DNA from: Ga0074139 sp964515195
GTDB taxonomy: Bacteria; Bdellovibrionota; Bdellovibrionia; Bdellovibrionales; Bdellovibrionaceae
Reading direction: 5' to 3'
Assembly (NCBI GenBank): GCA_964515195.1
Contig: CAZETK010000059.1
Span: 1-21,557, forward strand
DNA: 21,557 nt
Made by a program: the position numbers and the translations under genes. Within the stretch, counting starts at the first letter, position 1; every line of letters begins with the position of its first letter. Shown here piece by piece: positions 7,766 through 16,172 of the stretch. The notes beneath the pieces are model-generated. The model made no database searches. It worked only from the letters and a program-made list of their open reading frames with translations, and had not been told where the DNA came from.

Positions 7766-8911
7766 GGTCCATCGACTTAATACTTCGATATGGCGGGTCT
7801 GGGTAAACTGGTCCACTAAGATAATTTGATCGGCTGAATAACCATTTGCCACCAATCGTTGAATATCCAAAAAGAAACTCTCGGGGTAGCATGACATATA
7901 CACAATATGTCGAGGCCAAAAGGCGGGCTTTTGACTACCCACCGCTTCAAAGACTAAATCAAACAACTGACCCACTCCATTGCGTGCGGGATTGACCAAA
8001 AGAGTATCCAAAGACGAAATAGTACCTGTTAACTTTCTTCGAAAATCACCTATATGAAGCTCAACTCGATCTCGCAATCCATGATGCTTCAATGTGGACT
8101 CTTGAGCCGCAGCGGCCATACGGTCTAACTCAAGACTGATCACCCGGGTTTTTTCGTAACTCAAAGCGGGGAGGGTCAAATTCCCAATTCCAGATCCAAA
8201 TTCTAAGACAGTGTGAGACTTAAAATCCATGAACCAAGACGCTAGTGTCTTGGTGATCCAAGCATTCGTCACATGACTAGGCTGTGTGAAGGCCGCGACA
8301 GTGCTGAAAATATCCACGTTCTGAGGGCCCAGATGGCTTTGAAACCAGGGACGCCACTCGGGATCTCCTAGTCCTAACTGTGAATCCGGTTTTGTGACCA
8401 AGGCCTTATGTCTTTGCCCCATTTCCACGTGGGCCATCTCTTGCAACTGCAATAGAGTTTGTTTCTTATCCAAGAGCCTTTTGATATCCACATTCGAAAA
8501 ATCCAACCAGATGCCCCGTTCACCTGTGGGTGAAACCCGAAGTCGAAATGAACCGTGAAGGTCGGGGAATGAAACCTTTCGAAAATCCGCGTAAAATTCC
8601 TGAAGGGAAGAAGATAATTGCAGACACTGTTGGATATCCACGAGTTCTGGCCGCTGCGAGTACAGTCCGAAGCACTGATTATGCACAACAAAGTCCAGTC
8701 GATCCCGAAGCCCCGAGGCCTGAAAACTTTTGTAACTTATCAAATCATCCAAAGAGTGAATCTGCGATATCGGGCCATGTTGCTGTTGAAAGACCTCTAA
8801 ACGCTCGCGGAAGTTCTGTGTTTTTTGGCGGACCTGCTCTTCGTAGCTGAGGTGAATCCAACCGCAGCCTGAGCATTTTCCAGCATAGGGGCAAGCCAAG
8901 GTTTGAGACAT
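7757..8911 (-). CDS. RlmC/RlmD/TrmA-family RNA uracil-C5 methyltransferase (RlmC-like)
   Basis: The enzyme should transfer a methyl group from S-adenosylmethionine to C5 of a uridine in rRNA or tRNA. Iron-sulfur ligands fit Cys7, Cys13, Cys16 (CPYAGKCSGC) and Cys96. The SAM site is LEFGSGIGNLTLP at 236-248 with the acidic LELD at 260-263. The catalytic cysteine is Cys341 in VYMSCYP, and TRHIEVL near 372-378 holds the general-base Glu. The target-binding motif reads NPARNG (307-312), with Asn where RlmD and TrmA have Asp. RlmC has NPPRRG there, and like RlmC this protein (384 residues) starts at the cysteine cluster and has no TRAM domain. I therefore favour RlmC-like (U747 of 23S rRNA), but position specificity cannot be read from sequence. 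ATG 8911 has AGGA 8 bases upstream. Confidence 0.82.
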   Translation of the reverse strand: MSQTLACPYAGKCSGCGWIHLSYEEQVRQKTQNFRERLEVFQQQHGPISQIHSLDDLISYKSFQASGLRDRLDFVVHNQCFGLYSQRPELVDIQQCLQLSSSLQEFYADFRKVSFPDLHGSFRLRVSPTGERGIWLDFSNVDIKRLLDKKQTLLQLQEMAHVEMGQRHKALVTKPDSQLGLGDPEWRPWFQSHLGPQNVDIFSTVAAFTQPSHVTNAWITKTLASWFMDFKSHTVLEFGSGIGNLTLPALSYEKTRVISLELDRMAAAAQESTLKHHGLRDRVELHIGDFRRKLTGTISSLDTLLVNPARNGVGQLFDLVFEAVGSQKPAFWPRHIVYMSCYPESFFLDIQRLVANGYSADQIILVDQFTQTRHIEVLSRWTLL

Positions 8912-9021
8912 GCCCCATCCTGTGTCAGGTCAAAATCGGGGTCAATTCGAAAAATACATTGTAAACCCTGAAATGGGGGATCAAACCTTGCTTTTCTTCG
9001 CAGTTGCGAGATCATCTCGGA

Positions 9022-9459
9022 ATGAAAAAGATTCTTGTTTTGATGTCTATTCTTATCAGCTTGATCGCCTCGAGTGATTCGACTCTGAAAAGGTACAATT
9101 TTGTCGATGACTTTACTTTTCATTATATATCCTCCGATGGTTCTGTGTATTTAAACTGCACTTCAAAAGTCCTTCCCAGTGAGCCCGATTTCTATCGCGT
9201 GATCTGCGGCCAAGCACCGGGTGTGGTCAAAGTTTTTGATGCCCGCTTTCGAGTTCGTCAGTTGAATATGGGGCCACGACCCGCTTTTGAGTTGGTTTAT
9301 TGGGTAACGGACCGAAACACCCCCGAACGTTTTGATTATGGCTCGACGACTTGGTTATATCTCGATCAGGGAGATATCTTAAGATTGACCACCCATATGG
9401 ATGTGGAAAATGCCTATGCCGCCCTTATTCTACGCTACACTCGTTTTATTGTGGATTGA
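9022..9459 (+). CDS. Small exported protein of unknown function
   Basis: The 145-residue product starts with a signal peptide (MKKILVLMSILISLIAS). The mature part is short, rich in aromatic residues and beta-strand-like segments, with two cysteines (LNCTS and VICGQ) that could pair. I see no known family motif. ATG 9022 is preferred over the upstream TTG at 9004, since the signal peptide begins there; the ribosome site is weak (CGGA). It is divergent from the methyltransferase gene, and the peptidase gene follows 87 bases downstream on the same strand. Small size and an exported address make a periplasmic or surface location likely; the function is unknown. Confidence 0.6.
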   Translation: MKKILVLMSILISLIASSDSTLKRYNFVDDFTFHYISSDGSVYLNCTSKVLPSEPDFYRVICGQAPGVVKVFDARFRVRQLNMGPRPAFELVYWVTDRNTPERFDYGSTTWLYLDQGDILRLTTHMDVENAYAALILRYTRFIVD

Positions 9460-9546
9460 TAAGGGGAATGCTTTAATTTACTAACGCAAATATAAATTTT
9501 CCTCTTCGGTTGACCCTCTTAAAAACTCTCATTAAACCTAGGCATT

Positions 9547-12456
9547 ATGAAAAAGCTAGCTTATTTAATCCTAGTAATCTCTCTTGTCTGTATTGCTGAA
9601 GATTCTGTCAAACCCTCCGTGTCACCTGAAGAGGCGCAAAAGGTTTTTATCACCGAAGCCCGCCAGTTGACTTTTGTGGGGCCTCGGTCTGGCGAAGGTT
9701 ATTTTTCAGCTGACGGCAAGATGATGATTTACCAAAGCGAACGGTCGGCCCAAAATCCTTTTTATCAAATGTATGTTCTGAATTTAGAGACGGGTAAGAG
9801 CAGCCGTATTAGCCCCGGGTATGGACAGACTACTTGCGGTTGGATCCACCCTAATCTCAAAAAAGCCCTGTGGTCTAGCACTCACCTCGATCCGAAGTGG
9901 CAGCAAGTTCAGAAAAAGGAATTAGAAGAACGAAAAAATCCTCTTAAAAAACGCTACTCTTGGGTATTTGATCCCGCCTATGACATTTTTGAATCAGACC
10001 TTCATGGTAAAAATCTCAAGCGATTAACAAAGGCCCCGGGTTATGATGCGGAAGCCAGCTACAGCTCTGATGGAAAATGGATTGCCTTTGCTTCCAACCG
10101 AACCGGCTATGAAAAAGGCTTAAGTCAGGAAGAAGCGGATCTTTTTCAAAAAGACCCCAGTTCACAAATGGAAATTTACATTATGCGAGCTGATGGATCC
10201 CAAGTGCGCAGACTTACACGCGCCCTAGGGTACGATGGCGGTCCTTTCTTCAGCCAAGATGGAAAGAAGATCACATGGCGACGATTCAGCGCAGACGGGG
10301 CTAAGGCAGAGATCTGGACCATGAATGCGGATGGAAGCGAACAAACTCAAATCACACGCCTGAATAAACTCTCGTGGGCTCCGTATTTTCATCCGTCAGG
10401 GGACTATGTTGTCTTCGCCTCGAATATTGAAGGTCACTCGAACTTTGAACTTTATATTGTTGATTCACTTGGAAAAAAAGATCCAGTCCGAGTCACATTC
10501 CAGGATGGCTTTGATGGCCTAGCCACCTTCTCTCCGGATGGAACTAAAATCAGCTGGACTCGTCGAAATGAAAAAGGAGAGAGCCAGATCTATATGGCGA
10601 GCTGGAACGACGAAGCCGCTCGAAAAGCTTTGGGGCTTAAGCCTAAAACCTTGGCGCCGTTATCTCTGTCTCCTGATATTCGCACATCCGATCTTCAGTC
10701 TTGGATCAATTATCTGGCCTCACCAGAAATGCAGGGACGTCGTACGGGGTCTGCGGAAGAAAAAATATACACCGCTAAAATTGCCGAACTATTCAAAAGT
10801 TGGGGACTAGTGCCGGCCAAAGGCTTTAAAGATTTCTTTCATGAATTTGAATTCGTTAGTGGAGTGCGTTTTGGTGAAAACAACACTTTAACAATTACAC
10901 CAACGACCAGTAAGGCTTTGAACTTGAGTGTTGACTTTGAACCCCTTTCGATTTCAAAGACCGGTAGCTTTCAAAATGCGAATGTGGTTTTTGCTGGCTA
11001 CGGCCTTCGAACGCCCGTCACCGAAAAAATTGCGGCCTATAATTCTTATGAAGGCTTAGATGTAAAAGGAAAATGGGTACTGGTTCTTCAAGATGTTCCG
11101 CAAGATGTTCCGCAAGAGACGCGAAATCACTACAATCAATATGCCCGCCTTGAGTACAAAGCGACCATGGCGAAAGGTGAGGGAGCTTTGGGCTTGATCG
11201 TAATGGTCGGGCCGCGTACCCCCTTTGTCGACACATGGGGAAAGCTGCGATTGGAAGGTAATCCCTTAGAAAGCGGCATCGCTGTTATTAAAATTCATCC
11301 CAACTTAGGAAAATCCCTTTTTCAAAAGGCAGGGCATAACATTGAATCACTTCAAGCTCAGTTGGACTCGGGAAAAGCAGTTGCGGGTTTTGAATTTCAA
11401 GATCTACAAGTGCAAGCCCAGGTCGATCTTAAAGTAGAAAAAAGCACAGGCCGAAATGTGGTCGGTCGTTTGAAAGCTCCGCGAGGTCAGTCAGCTATTT
11501 TGATGGCCGCTCATGGGGATCATTTGGGACTAGGAGAAATGGGATCAACATTAGCCACTTCCGCTGACCATGATCCTGTTCATTATGGTGCGGATGATAA
11601 TGCGTCCGGGATGTCTGTGGTTTTAGAGTTGGCCCATTATTGGTCGAAGGCGCCACTAGCTCAGCGAAGAAGTGTCAATCGCGACCTATACTTTGCACTG
11701 TGGTCAGGCGAAGAAATGGGACTATTGGGCTCTAAGGCCTGGATCCATGATTGGAAAAAACAGAATGGTTCTTTGAACAAAACATTTGGGGCCTATATCA
11801 ATTTTGATATGGTGGGTCGCCTACGAGATAAGCTGATTTTGCAAGGATCAGGATCCAGTTCTACATGGCCCTCTATTTTAGAAGAGCTGAGTGTGCGCAC
11901 CCAACTTCCCATTAACACTCAAATGGATCCCTATTTGCCGACAGATTCGATGGCCTTTTATATTGAAAAACTCCCCACTTTGAATTTTTTCACCGGAGCT
12001 CATTCGGAGTATCATACGCCGCGAGATACTCCTGACACAATCAACTACAAGGGTCTTTTGCAGGTAGCTCAANNNNNNNNNNAATTTGCACAACAATTGA
12101 GTGTGGAGATCGGGAAAGTATCCAAACCCCTTCCGTTTGTGGATATTCCCCAAAGCTCAAAGGGTCAGACCTTAGGCAAGCGCAGCTTTCGGATCTTTTT
12201 AGGGACCATTCCGGATTATTCCCAGGATGGTATAAAAGGGGTACGGTTATCGGGTGTTTCTAAGAATAGTCCAGCTGAAAAGGGTGGTTTGAAAGCCCAA
12301 GATGTGATTGTAGAACTCGCAGGGCAAAAAGTTGAAAATCTTTATGACTACACCTATGCCCTTCAGAACCTGAAGCCCGGAGCTGAAGTGCTTGTAAAGG
12401 TGCTACGCACAGGGGCGCCTCAAGCTATAAAAATTATTCCAGCCTTGAAAGAATAG
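9547..12456 (+). CDS. Exported TolB-propeller / M28 aminopeptidase / PDZ protein
   Basis: A 969-residue exported protein. The signal peptide is about residues 1-17. Residues ~35-360 carry repeated PD40/TolB blades (for example YSSDGKWIAFASNR, IYIMRADGSQVRRLTR, FSPDGTKISWTR). A PA-like domain lies at about 450-610. The M28 zinc-peptidase domain has its ligands: AHGDHLG (His656), GADDNASG (Asp683/684), SGEE (Glu722/723), NFDMVG (Asp754) and HSEYHTP (His823). A C-terminal PDZ domain (~880-965) includes SPAEKGGLKAQDVIVELAG. M28 members remove N-terminal amino acids from peptides; the propeller and PDZ probably bind or position substrate. Ten N at 12073-12082 fall between the catalytic and PDZ parts; the frame is open on both sides, so the gap is probably harmless. 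A 12-base tandem duplication lies at 11089-11112. The following gene is convergent, only 7 bases away. Confidence 0.88.
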   Translation: MKKLAYLILVISLVCIAEDSVKPSVSPEEAQKVFITEARQLTFVGPRSGEGYFSADGKMMIYQSERSAQNPFYQMYVLNLETGKSSRISPGYGQTTCGWIHPNLKKALWSSTHLDPKWQQVQKKELEERKNPLKKRYSWVFDPAYDIFESDLHGKNLKRLTKAPGYDAEASYSSDGKWIAFASNRTGYEKGLSQEEADLFQKDPSSQMEIYIMRADGSQVRRLTRALGYDGGPFFSQDGKKITWRRFSADGAKAEIWTMNADGSEQTQITRLNKLSWAPYFHPSGDYVVFASNIEGHSNFELYIVDSLGKKDPVRVTFQDGFDGLATFSPDGTKISWTRRNEKGESQIYMASWNDEAARKALGLKPKTLAPLSLSPDIRTSDLQSWINYLASPEMQGRRTGSAEEKIYTAKIAELFKSWGLVPAKGFKDFFHEFEFVSGVRFGENNTLTITPTTSKALNLSVDFEPLSISKTGSFQNANVVFAGYGLRTPVTEKIAAYNSYEGLDVKGKWVLVLQDVPQDVPQETRNHYNQYARLEYKATMAKGEGALGLIVMVGPRTPFVDTWGKLRLEGNPLESGIAVIKIHPNLGKSLFQKAGHNIESLQAQLDSGKAVAGFEFQDLQVQAQVDLKVEKSTGRNVVGRLKAPRGQSAILMAAHGDHLGLGEMGSTLATSADHDPVHYGADDNASGMSVVLELAHYWSKAPLAQRRSVNRDLYFALWSGEEMGLLGSKAWIHDWKKQNGSLNKTFGAYINFDMVGRLRDKLILQGSGSSSTWPSILEELSVRTQLPINTQMDPYLPTDSMAFYIEKLPTLNFFTGAHSEYHTPRDTPDTINYKGLLQVAQXXXXFAQQLSVEIGKVSKPLPFVDIPQSSKGQTLGKRSFRIFLGTIPDYSQDGIKGVRLSGVSKNSPAEKGGLKAQDVIVELAGQKVENLYDYTYALQNLKPGAEVLVKVLRTGAPQAIKIIPALKE
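11089..11112 (+). repeat. 12-base in-frame tandem duplication
   Basis: CAAGATGTTCCG occurs twice in a row and gives QDVPQDVP in the PA-like domain of the peptidase. The copies are identical, which suggests a recent slippage event. The frame is kept. Confidence 0.9.
12073..12082. other. Assembly gap (10 N) inside the peptidase gene
   Basis: Exactly ten N, the same length as the second gap in the window, so probably a placeholder. The peptidase frame reads through (QVAQ before, FAQQLS after) if the true length leaves remainder 1 on division by 3. Confidence 0.95.
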
Positions 12457-12463
12457 ATCTTTA

Positions 12464-13150
12464 TTAAAGCTGAAATTGAGTACATTTTGATTTTGCGACC
12501 TTAAGGACATCTTCCTGGGGTCGCAAGTTAACCTGCTGCCCAATGTAATGAAAGATATCGCCGTTTAGCAGCCGACATGATTGATCTAATGAGTTTTTGA
12601 GTTGAGATCCACGTCGAGGCTCGGAAGAAGGTGAGGCTCCCACTAAAAATCCTGAATCCAAATAAAGTCCCTCAAAAGATAGGATTTCAACTCCAGTTTG
12701 ATTTTCCGCCTGGACCTCCGGAGACACTTTAATCTTGGCACCCGACATAGACTCTAAATCACCAGTTTTCAAAGAAAAGTGAAAGGTTATGCCCTGAAAG
12801 CCGGTCAGTTTTAAAGATTCATTTTCAATTTCCCACTGAAAGCCCTTGAATTCTTGGGGAAAAAAGTAATATTCCCGCGCACCGGTCGCTGTAGCTGAAT
12901 CCGATGGGTTGAAAGAGCCAAAAATCATCATTAATCCATCGCTAGAAAAAAGATAATCGCGATAAATCAAAGTCTCCCAGGCGTTTCGTGGATGAAGGCT
13001 GAGAGTACATTCGTTGGTACTTTTATCTGATGTTTGCTGGATTTGAATATTTCCCACTCGATTAATCAAATCGGGACATGTGGAGGCTTCTGCAGAAAAA
13101 CAAGTTATAGATAAAGCGACTGGGATAAATGTTAGAAAGATATTTTTCAT
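12464..13150 (-). CDS. Exported protein of unknown function
   Basis: From ATG 13150 the product has 228 residues, beginning with a signal peptide (MKNIFLTFIPVALSITCFSAEAS, cleavage near AEA-S). The mature part is mostly beta-strand-like, with cysteines at CPDL, ECTL, SCRLL and at the C-terminus (SKCTQFQL) that could form disulfides. I do not recognise a family. The frame is open further upstream to 13198; ATG 13159 (MPSMKN) is an alternative start, and neither has a strong ribosome site. The gene is convergent with the peptidase gene, with 7 bases between stop codons, so no separate terminator fits there. Confidence 0.6.
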   Translation of the reverse strand: MKNIFLTFIPVALSITCFSAEASTCPDLINRVGNIQIQQTSDKSTNECTLSLHPRNAWETLIYRDYLFSSDGLMMIFGSFNPSDSATATGAREYYFFPQEFKGFQWEIENESLKLTGFQGITFHFSLKTGDLESMSGAKIKVSPEVQAENQTGVEILSFEGLYLDSGFLVGASPSSEPRRGSQLKNSLDQSCRLLNGDIFHYIGQQVNLRPQEDVLKVAKSKCTQFQL

Positions 13151-13320
13151 GGACGGCATATTTTCATGAATTCCAGTGCGTGACAACAGAGTCGACAAAA
13201 ATCAAATCATTTGCCGCAACAACTCTGAAAAATATTTTTAGAAAAGAATGAAGATATGGACTCGCGGCCTTTAGATTTTTTTGGTAAGGTCGAAATATAT
13301 CTCCATGGAGGGAGAATTTG

Positions 13321-13773
13321 ATGCCTCACACTGAACCGGTTTCCTCATTATATTTCGATGAATACACAAATCAGCCCCAAATCAATCCTGAGGCGATTCG
13401 CAGGAAGCAAAAATCCATCTTCGTTTATCGGGTTTTTGGCACCGCATTTTTGGTCAGTATTCCAGTCGCCATCAATGTTTTAAGCCGGTTTCAAACTCAC
13501 CAATGGGAAGCACCAACAATGGTCTCCATCTTAGGTTTGGTATGCCTGGCATTTTACCGTGCCCAGGCCAAATTATCCCACGACGTCGAGACTGCCTGTC
13601 ATCAACTGGGCCCCGGAGTGAAGCTGCGACGGAAATTTTCCAAGTCTTCAGAAGAGATGTACCAAATCTTTCAAGAAGGCCATCGCTATTATTACATCAG
13701 ATCCCTAGAAACAGGGGAAAAGCGGCTGGTTCCTAAGGAGAAAGTCCTTGAAGATTACGATTTGGCCCTATAA
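13321..13773 (+). CDS. Small membrane protein of unknown function
   Basis: The 150-residue product has a polar N-terminus (~30 residues), two hydrophobic segments at about 34-54 and 66-82, separated by a short loop (RFQTHQWEAP), and a charged C-terminal half. That hairpin topology puts both ends on the same side, likely the cytoplasm given the basic RRKQK before the first helix. No family motif is recognised. ATG 13321 has a strong ribosome site GGAGG at 13307-13311; a TTG directly before it is in frame but badly placed. It stands alone on the plus strand between minus-strand genes. Confidence 0.6.
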   Translation: MPHTEPVSSLYFDEYTNQPQINPEAIRRKQKSIFVYRVFGTAFLVSIPVAINVLSRFQTHQWEAPTMVSILGLVCLAFYRAQAKLSHDVETACHQLGPGVKLRRKFSKSSEEMYQIFQEGHRYYYIRSLETGEKRLVPKEKVLEDYDLAL

Positions 13774-13802
13774 CCCATTTCTCTGATAAGTAATATTATG
13801 TT

Positions 13803-14225
13803 TCAATCGAAAGTCCACTCTTTAAAGCCTTTTTCCAAGGCCTTACTGAGATCTTCTCGTCGAATTTCATAGACATTGGCATTTCCCGTGGGTGCACCGC
13901 AGACCTGGATTCTCATAAGTCCGTCATTTCGATTGGAACGAGTGAAAACTTTTATTCCGGCTAGTTCTTTTTCCATCGTATCTAGGGAAATTCGTTTTCC
14001 CATCCCGCATTGAAGGCTTCCGTCTGGCTTGTAAACTCGGACTTTCAATACATTGGCTCCTTCGTAATTGGGTTTTGGGGCTTCATCGGTTCCCACGGCA
14101 CCTGTGGCCGTATTCTTTTGGGCTCTATTTTCTTGATCTTCCAGGACTCGGCAAGGTGTACTTTGGCATCCTAATAGAACACTTAGAAATAGCCCCAAAA
14201 CACTGAAATTAAATTTTGGACTCAT
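13803..14225 (-). CDS. Small lipoprotein of unknown function
   Basis: From ATG 14225 the product has 140 residues and starts with a lipoprotein signal (MSPKFNFSVLGLFLSVLLGC, lipobox LLGC with Cys20). The mature part is short, with a few conserved-looking blocks (LKVRVYKPDGSLQCGMGKRIS; ending KGFKEWTFD) but no family I can name. The start is chosen by the ribosome site GGGAGAT about 7-8 bases upstream; the open frame continues to 14258. It follows bamB by 61 bases on the same strand, so it may share the bamB transcript and the same outer-membrane address. Confidence 0.62.
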   Translation of the reverse strand: MSPKFNFSVLGLFLSVLLGCQSTPCRVLEDQENRAQKNTATGAVGTDEAPKPNYEGANVLKVRVYKPDGSLQCGMGKRISLDTMEKELAGIKVFTRSNRNDGLMRIQVCGAPTGNANVYEIRREDLSKALEKGFKEWTFD

Positions 14226-14286
14226 AAATATCTCCCTATTTTTACGAGTTCTAGCCAAACCTCAATCTTACAGAAATCGAGATTTC

Positions 14287-15444
14287 TTATGGAATATACG
14301 GGAACGGATCTGTCACATCCAAGTTCAAAGTCATATTATAAAGATTAGCTTCCCCAGATATAAACAAGATCGAAGAGGTATTTTCATCCACTGCTGGCTT
14401 CGATAAGATGCCGCGGCCTGGCTCAAAAGCTGCCAAAAGAGTTCCATTTTGTGGATCTACAACTTTCAGTTTACCTTGAGACTCTCCAAAAACCACTAGC
14501 CCTTTAAGGATGGAAACCTGGGTGGCAATTCCATTTAAGCCTGCTTGGCTCCAAATCAATGCGCCATTGTTGGCATTGAGCTTAAGCAAGCGAGAGTCTG
14601 TAGTGGATACATAAATCTGTTCCCCTACTAAGGTCGCCGCCGAGTAAGAGCCCGCATTATGGGACCATTGGATCTTTCCGGTGCTTCTTTCTAATGAGTA
14701 AATCCGATCGTCGTAACCAGAGATAATGATTGCATTACGGTAAGGCACGGCCTTGGCATCAATATCACGGAAACGTTTGTTGCGGTTTAAATTATGCTCC
14801 CATATAAGTTGGCCAGTTTTCGCATTGAGAGCCGTGAAAGTCCCTTCGCTGAACCCCACATAGATATTTCCCTCATGAATTAAGGGTGTGGCAGCTCCTC
14901 GAATGCTGAGCAAATTATTATCAAGCTTTGTGTAAATCCAAACCTGACGTCCATTTTCGGCATCAACACAGAAAACTATATTCTGGGCGCTCTGAAAATA
15001 AAGCATTCCTGATTGGGTATCCAAAATCGGCGCTGAGACATTTTCGCTGGACGTGGTGAAAGTCCACAAGCTTTCACCCGTTTTAAGGTTCAAGGCCGAA
15101 ACTGTACCATCATTAGCAGTCACATAAACGCGATCTTTGAAAACGACAGCCCCCGCCTCAACTCCCCCTTTAAAATGCTTTCGCCAGATCAAGCGAGAGG
15201 TGACTCGATCCACAGCGACTAAGTCTTCAAGGTTATTTCCTTGGATGACATAGGGATCTGCTAAGACCGGAGTCATACGATTGATCTTTCGATGCGTCTT
15301 AAAAAACTTCTCATCCACCGTTGGCTTCACCCAACGAACTTGTAACTGGGCTTTAGCCACTTGTGGAATTGGGCTGGGTTTTAAGCCAGCGCAGCCTGTA
15401 AGAATACCAACTAAAACTAAGATCCCTGTTGCTTTTGCGACCAT
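14287..15444 (-). CDS. bamB: Outer-membrane protein assembly factor BamB
   Basis: BamB is the beta-propeller lipoprotein of the BAM complex, which folds beta-barrel proteins into the outer membrane from the periplasmic side. The N-terminus has lipobox LTGC (Cys18) after MVAKATGILVLVGI. The rest is a run of PQQ-type blades ending in motifs such as NLKTGESLWTF, DAENGRQVWIY, NAKTGQLIWEH, ERSTGKIQWSH and NANNGALIWSQ. The length (385) is close to E. coli BamB (about 390). The start overlaps the end of the YfgM-like gene by 28 bases, with AAGG about 9 bases upstream. The yfgM-bamB order is also found in many Proteobacteria and supports the call over other PQQ-propeller proteins. Confidence 0.85.
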   Translation of the reverse strand: MVAKATGILVLVGILTGCAGLKPSPIPQVAKAQLQVRWVKPTVDEKFFKTHRKINRMTPVLADPYVIQGNNLEDLVAVDRVTSRLIWRKHFKGGVEAGAVVFKDRVYVTANDGTVSALNLKTGESLWTFTTSSENVSAPILDTQSGMLYFQSAQNIVFCVDAENGRQVWIYTKLDNNLLSIRGAATPLIHEGNIYVGFSEGTFTALNAKTGQLIWEHNLNRNKRFRDIDAKAVPYRNAIIISGYDDRIYSLERSTGKIQWSHNAGSYSAATLVGEQIYVSTTDSRLLKLNANNGALIWSQAGLNGIATQVSILKGLVVFGESQGKLKVVDPQNGTLLAAFEPGRGILSKPAVDENTSSILFISGEANLYNMTLNLDVTDPFPYIP

Positions 15445-16154
15445 CGAAGTGACCTTTTCAGTTTTTGCGCTTGTTTGTAGGCCCAGCGCTCTTTTTGAGT
15501 TTCTTGAGCGCTGATAACTTGGTCGTAATGGTTTTCGGCCTCAGCAAATTGACTTAGCTTCTCGGAACAAAGACCTGATTTCAAATGCGCGAAGTCTTGT
15601 AAATAGGGCCAAGCCTTTTTTTGTGAAATAACCACTTTCCAAGTTCCCAAAGCCTCGTCACATTTATCGTTATCCGCCAGCCAATCGCCTTTTTTCATCA
15701 ATGTCAGTCCATCCAATAGGGATTTGCCGGAAGACTTCAGCTTGTCATTCACAAGGGAAAGCATTTCAGATTCTTTGTTCAGCGTCTGCGCGAGTTCTGA
15801 CGCCATCAAGACGGCCAACCGAGAGGCCTTGGTGTCTCCGTGAACATTGATAAATCCCACGATCTTTGCAAATAGAGCCTCAGGATTCACCTTAGGGGGT
15901 GGGGGTGTTTCTGGATTTTGATTTGGAGCTTGACCTGCTTTCCAATCCGAATACTCCTTTTCAAGTTGCGCGTAGGCCCCTAGAGCCTTGGTTTCTTCAC
16001 TTTGGTTTTTGTAGTGAATACCTGTTGCGACAGCCCCCAAAACGATAAAGGCCACGAAAATTCCCAAAACCAAATTGAGGTTCTTCCCAGCCCATTCGGC
16101 GGCCGATTCCAATGCTGAGTTGATGCGATCAATGATGTTTACTTTCTGTTGCAT
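15417..16154 (-). CDS. YfgM-like TPR membrane protein
   Basis: The 245-residue product has a single membrane helix at about 25-46 (NLVLGIFVAFIVLGAVATGI) preceded by a short cytoplasmic N-terminus, then a periplasmic region with tetratricopeptide-like helices (GLTLMKKGDWLADNDKCDEALGTW; AHLKSGLCSEKLSQFAEAE). A short proline stretch (PETPPPPKVNPE) lies near residue 85. E. coli YfgM has the same plan and works with PpiD at the Sec translocon as a periplasmic chaperone. Position directly before bamB, with a 28-base overlap, is the same as in E. coli. It starts 18 bases after the leucine dehydrogenase stop, with AAGGA about 11 bases upstream of ATG 16154. Sequence similarity is too weak by eye to be firm on orthology. 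Confidence 0.7.
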   Translation of the reverse strand: MQQKVNIIDRINSALESAAEWAGKNLNLVLGIFVAFIVLGAVATGIHYKNQSEETKALGAYAQLEKEYSDWKAGQAPNQNPETPPPPKVNPEALFAKIVGFINVHGDTKASRLAVLMASELAQTLNKESEMLSLVNDKLKSSGKSLLDGLTLMKKGDWLADNDKCDEALGTWKVVISQKKAWPYLQDFAHLKSGLCSEKLSQFAEAENHYDQVISAQETQKERWAYKQAQKLKRSLRWSQKQQGS

Positions 16155-16172
16155 GAACGAATCATTCCTTTT

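Noticed and set aside
9510..9538. TTGACC ... TAAACC promoter before the peptidase gene
   Set aside because: The -35 is good but the -10 matches only three of six, and transcription would start almost at the ATG.
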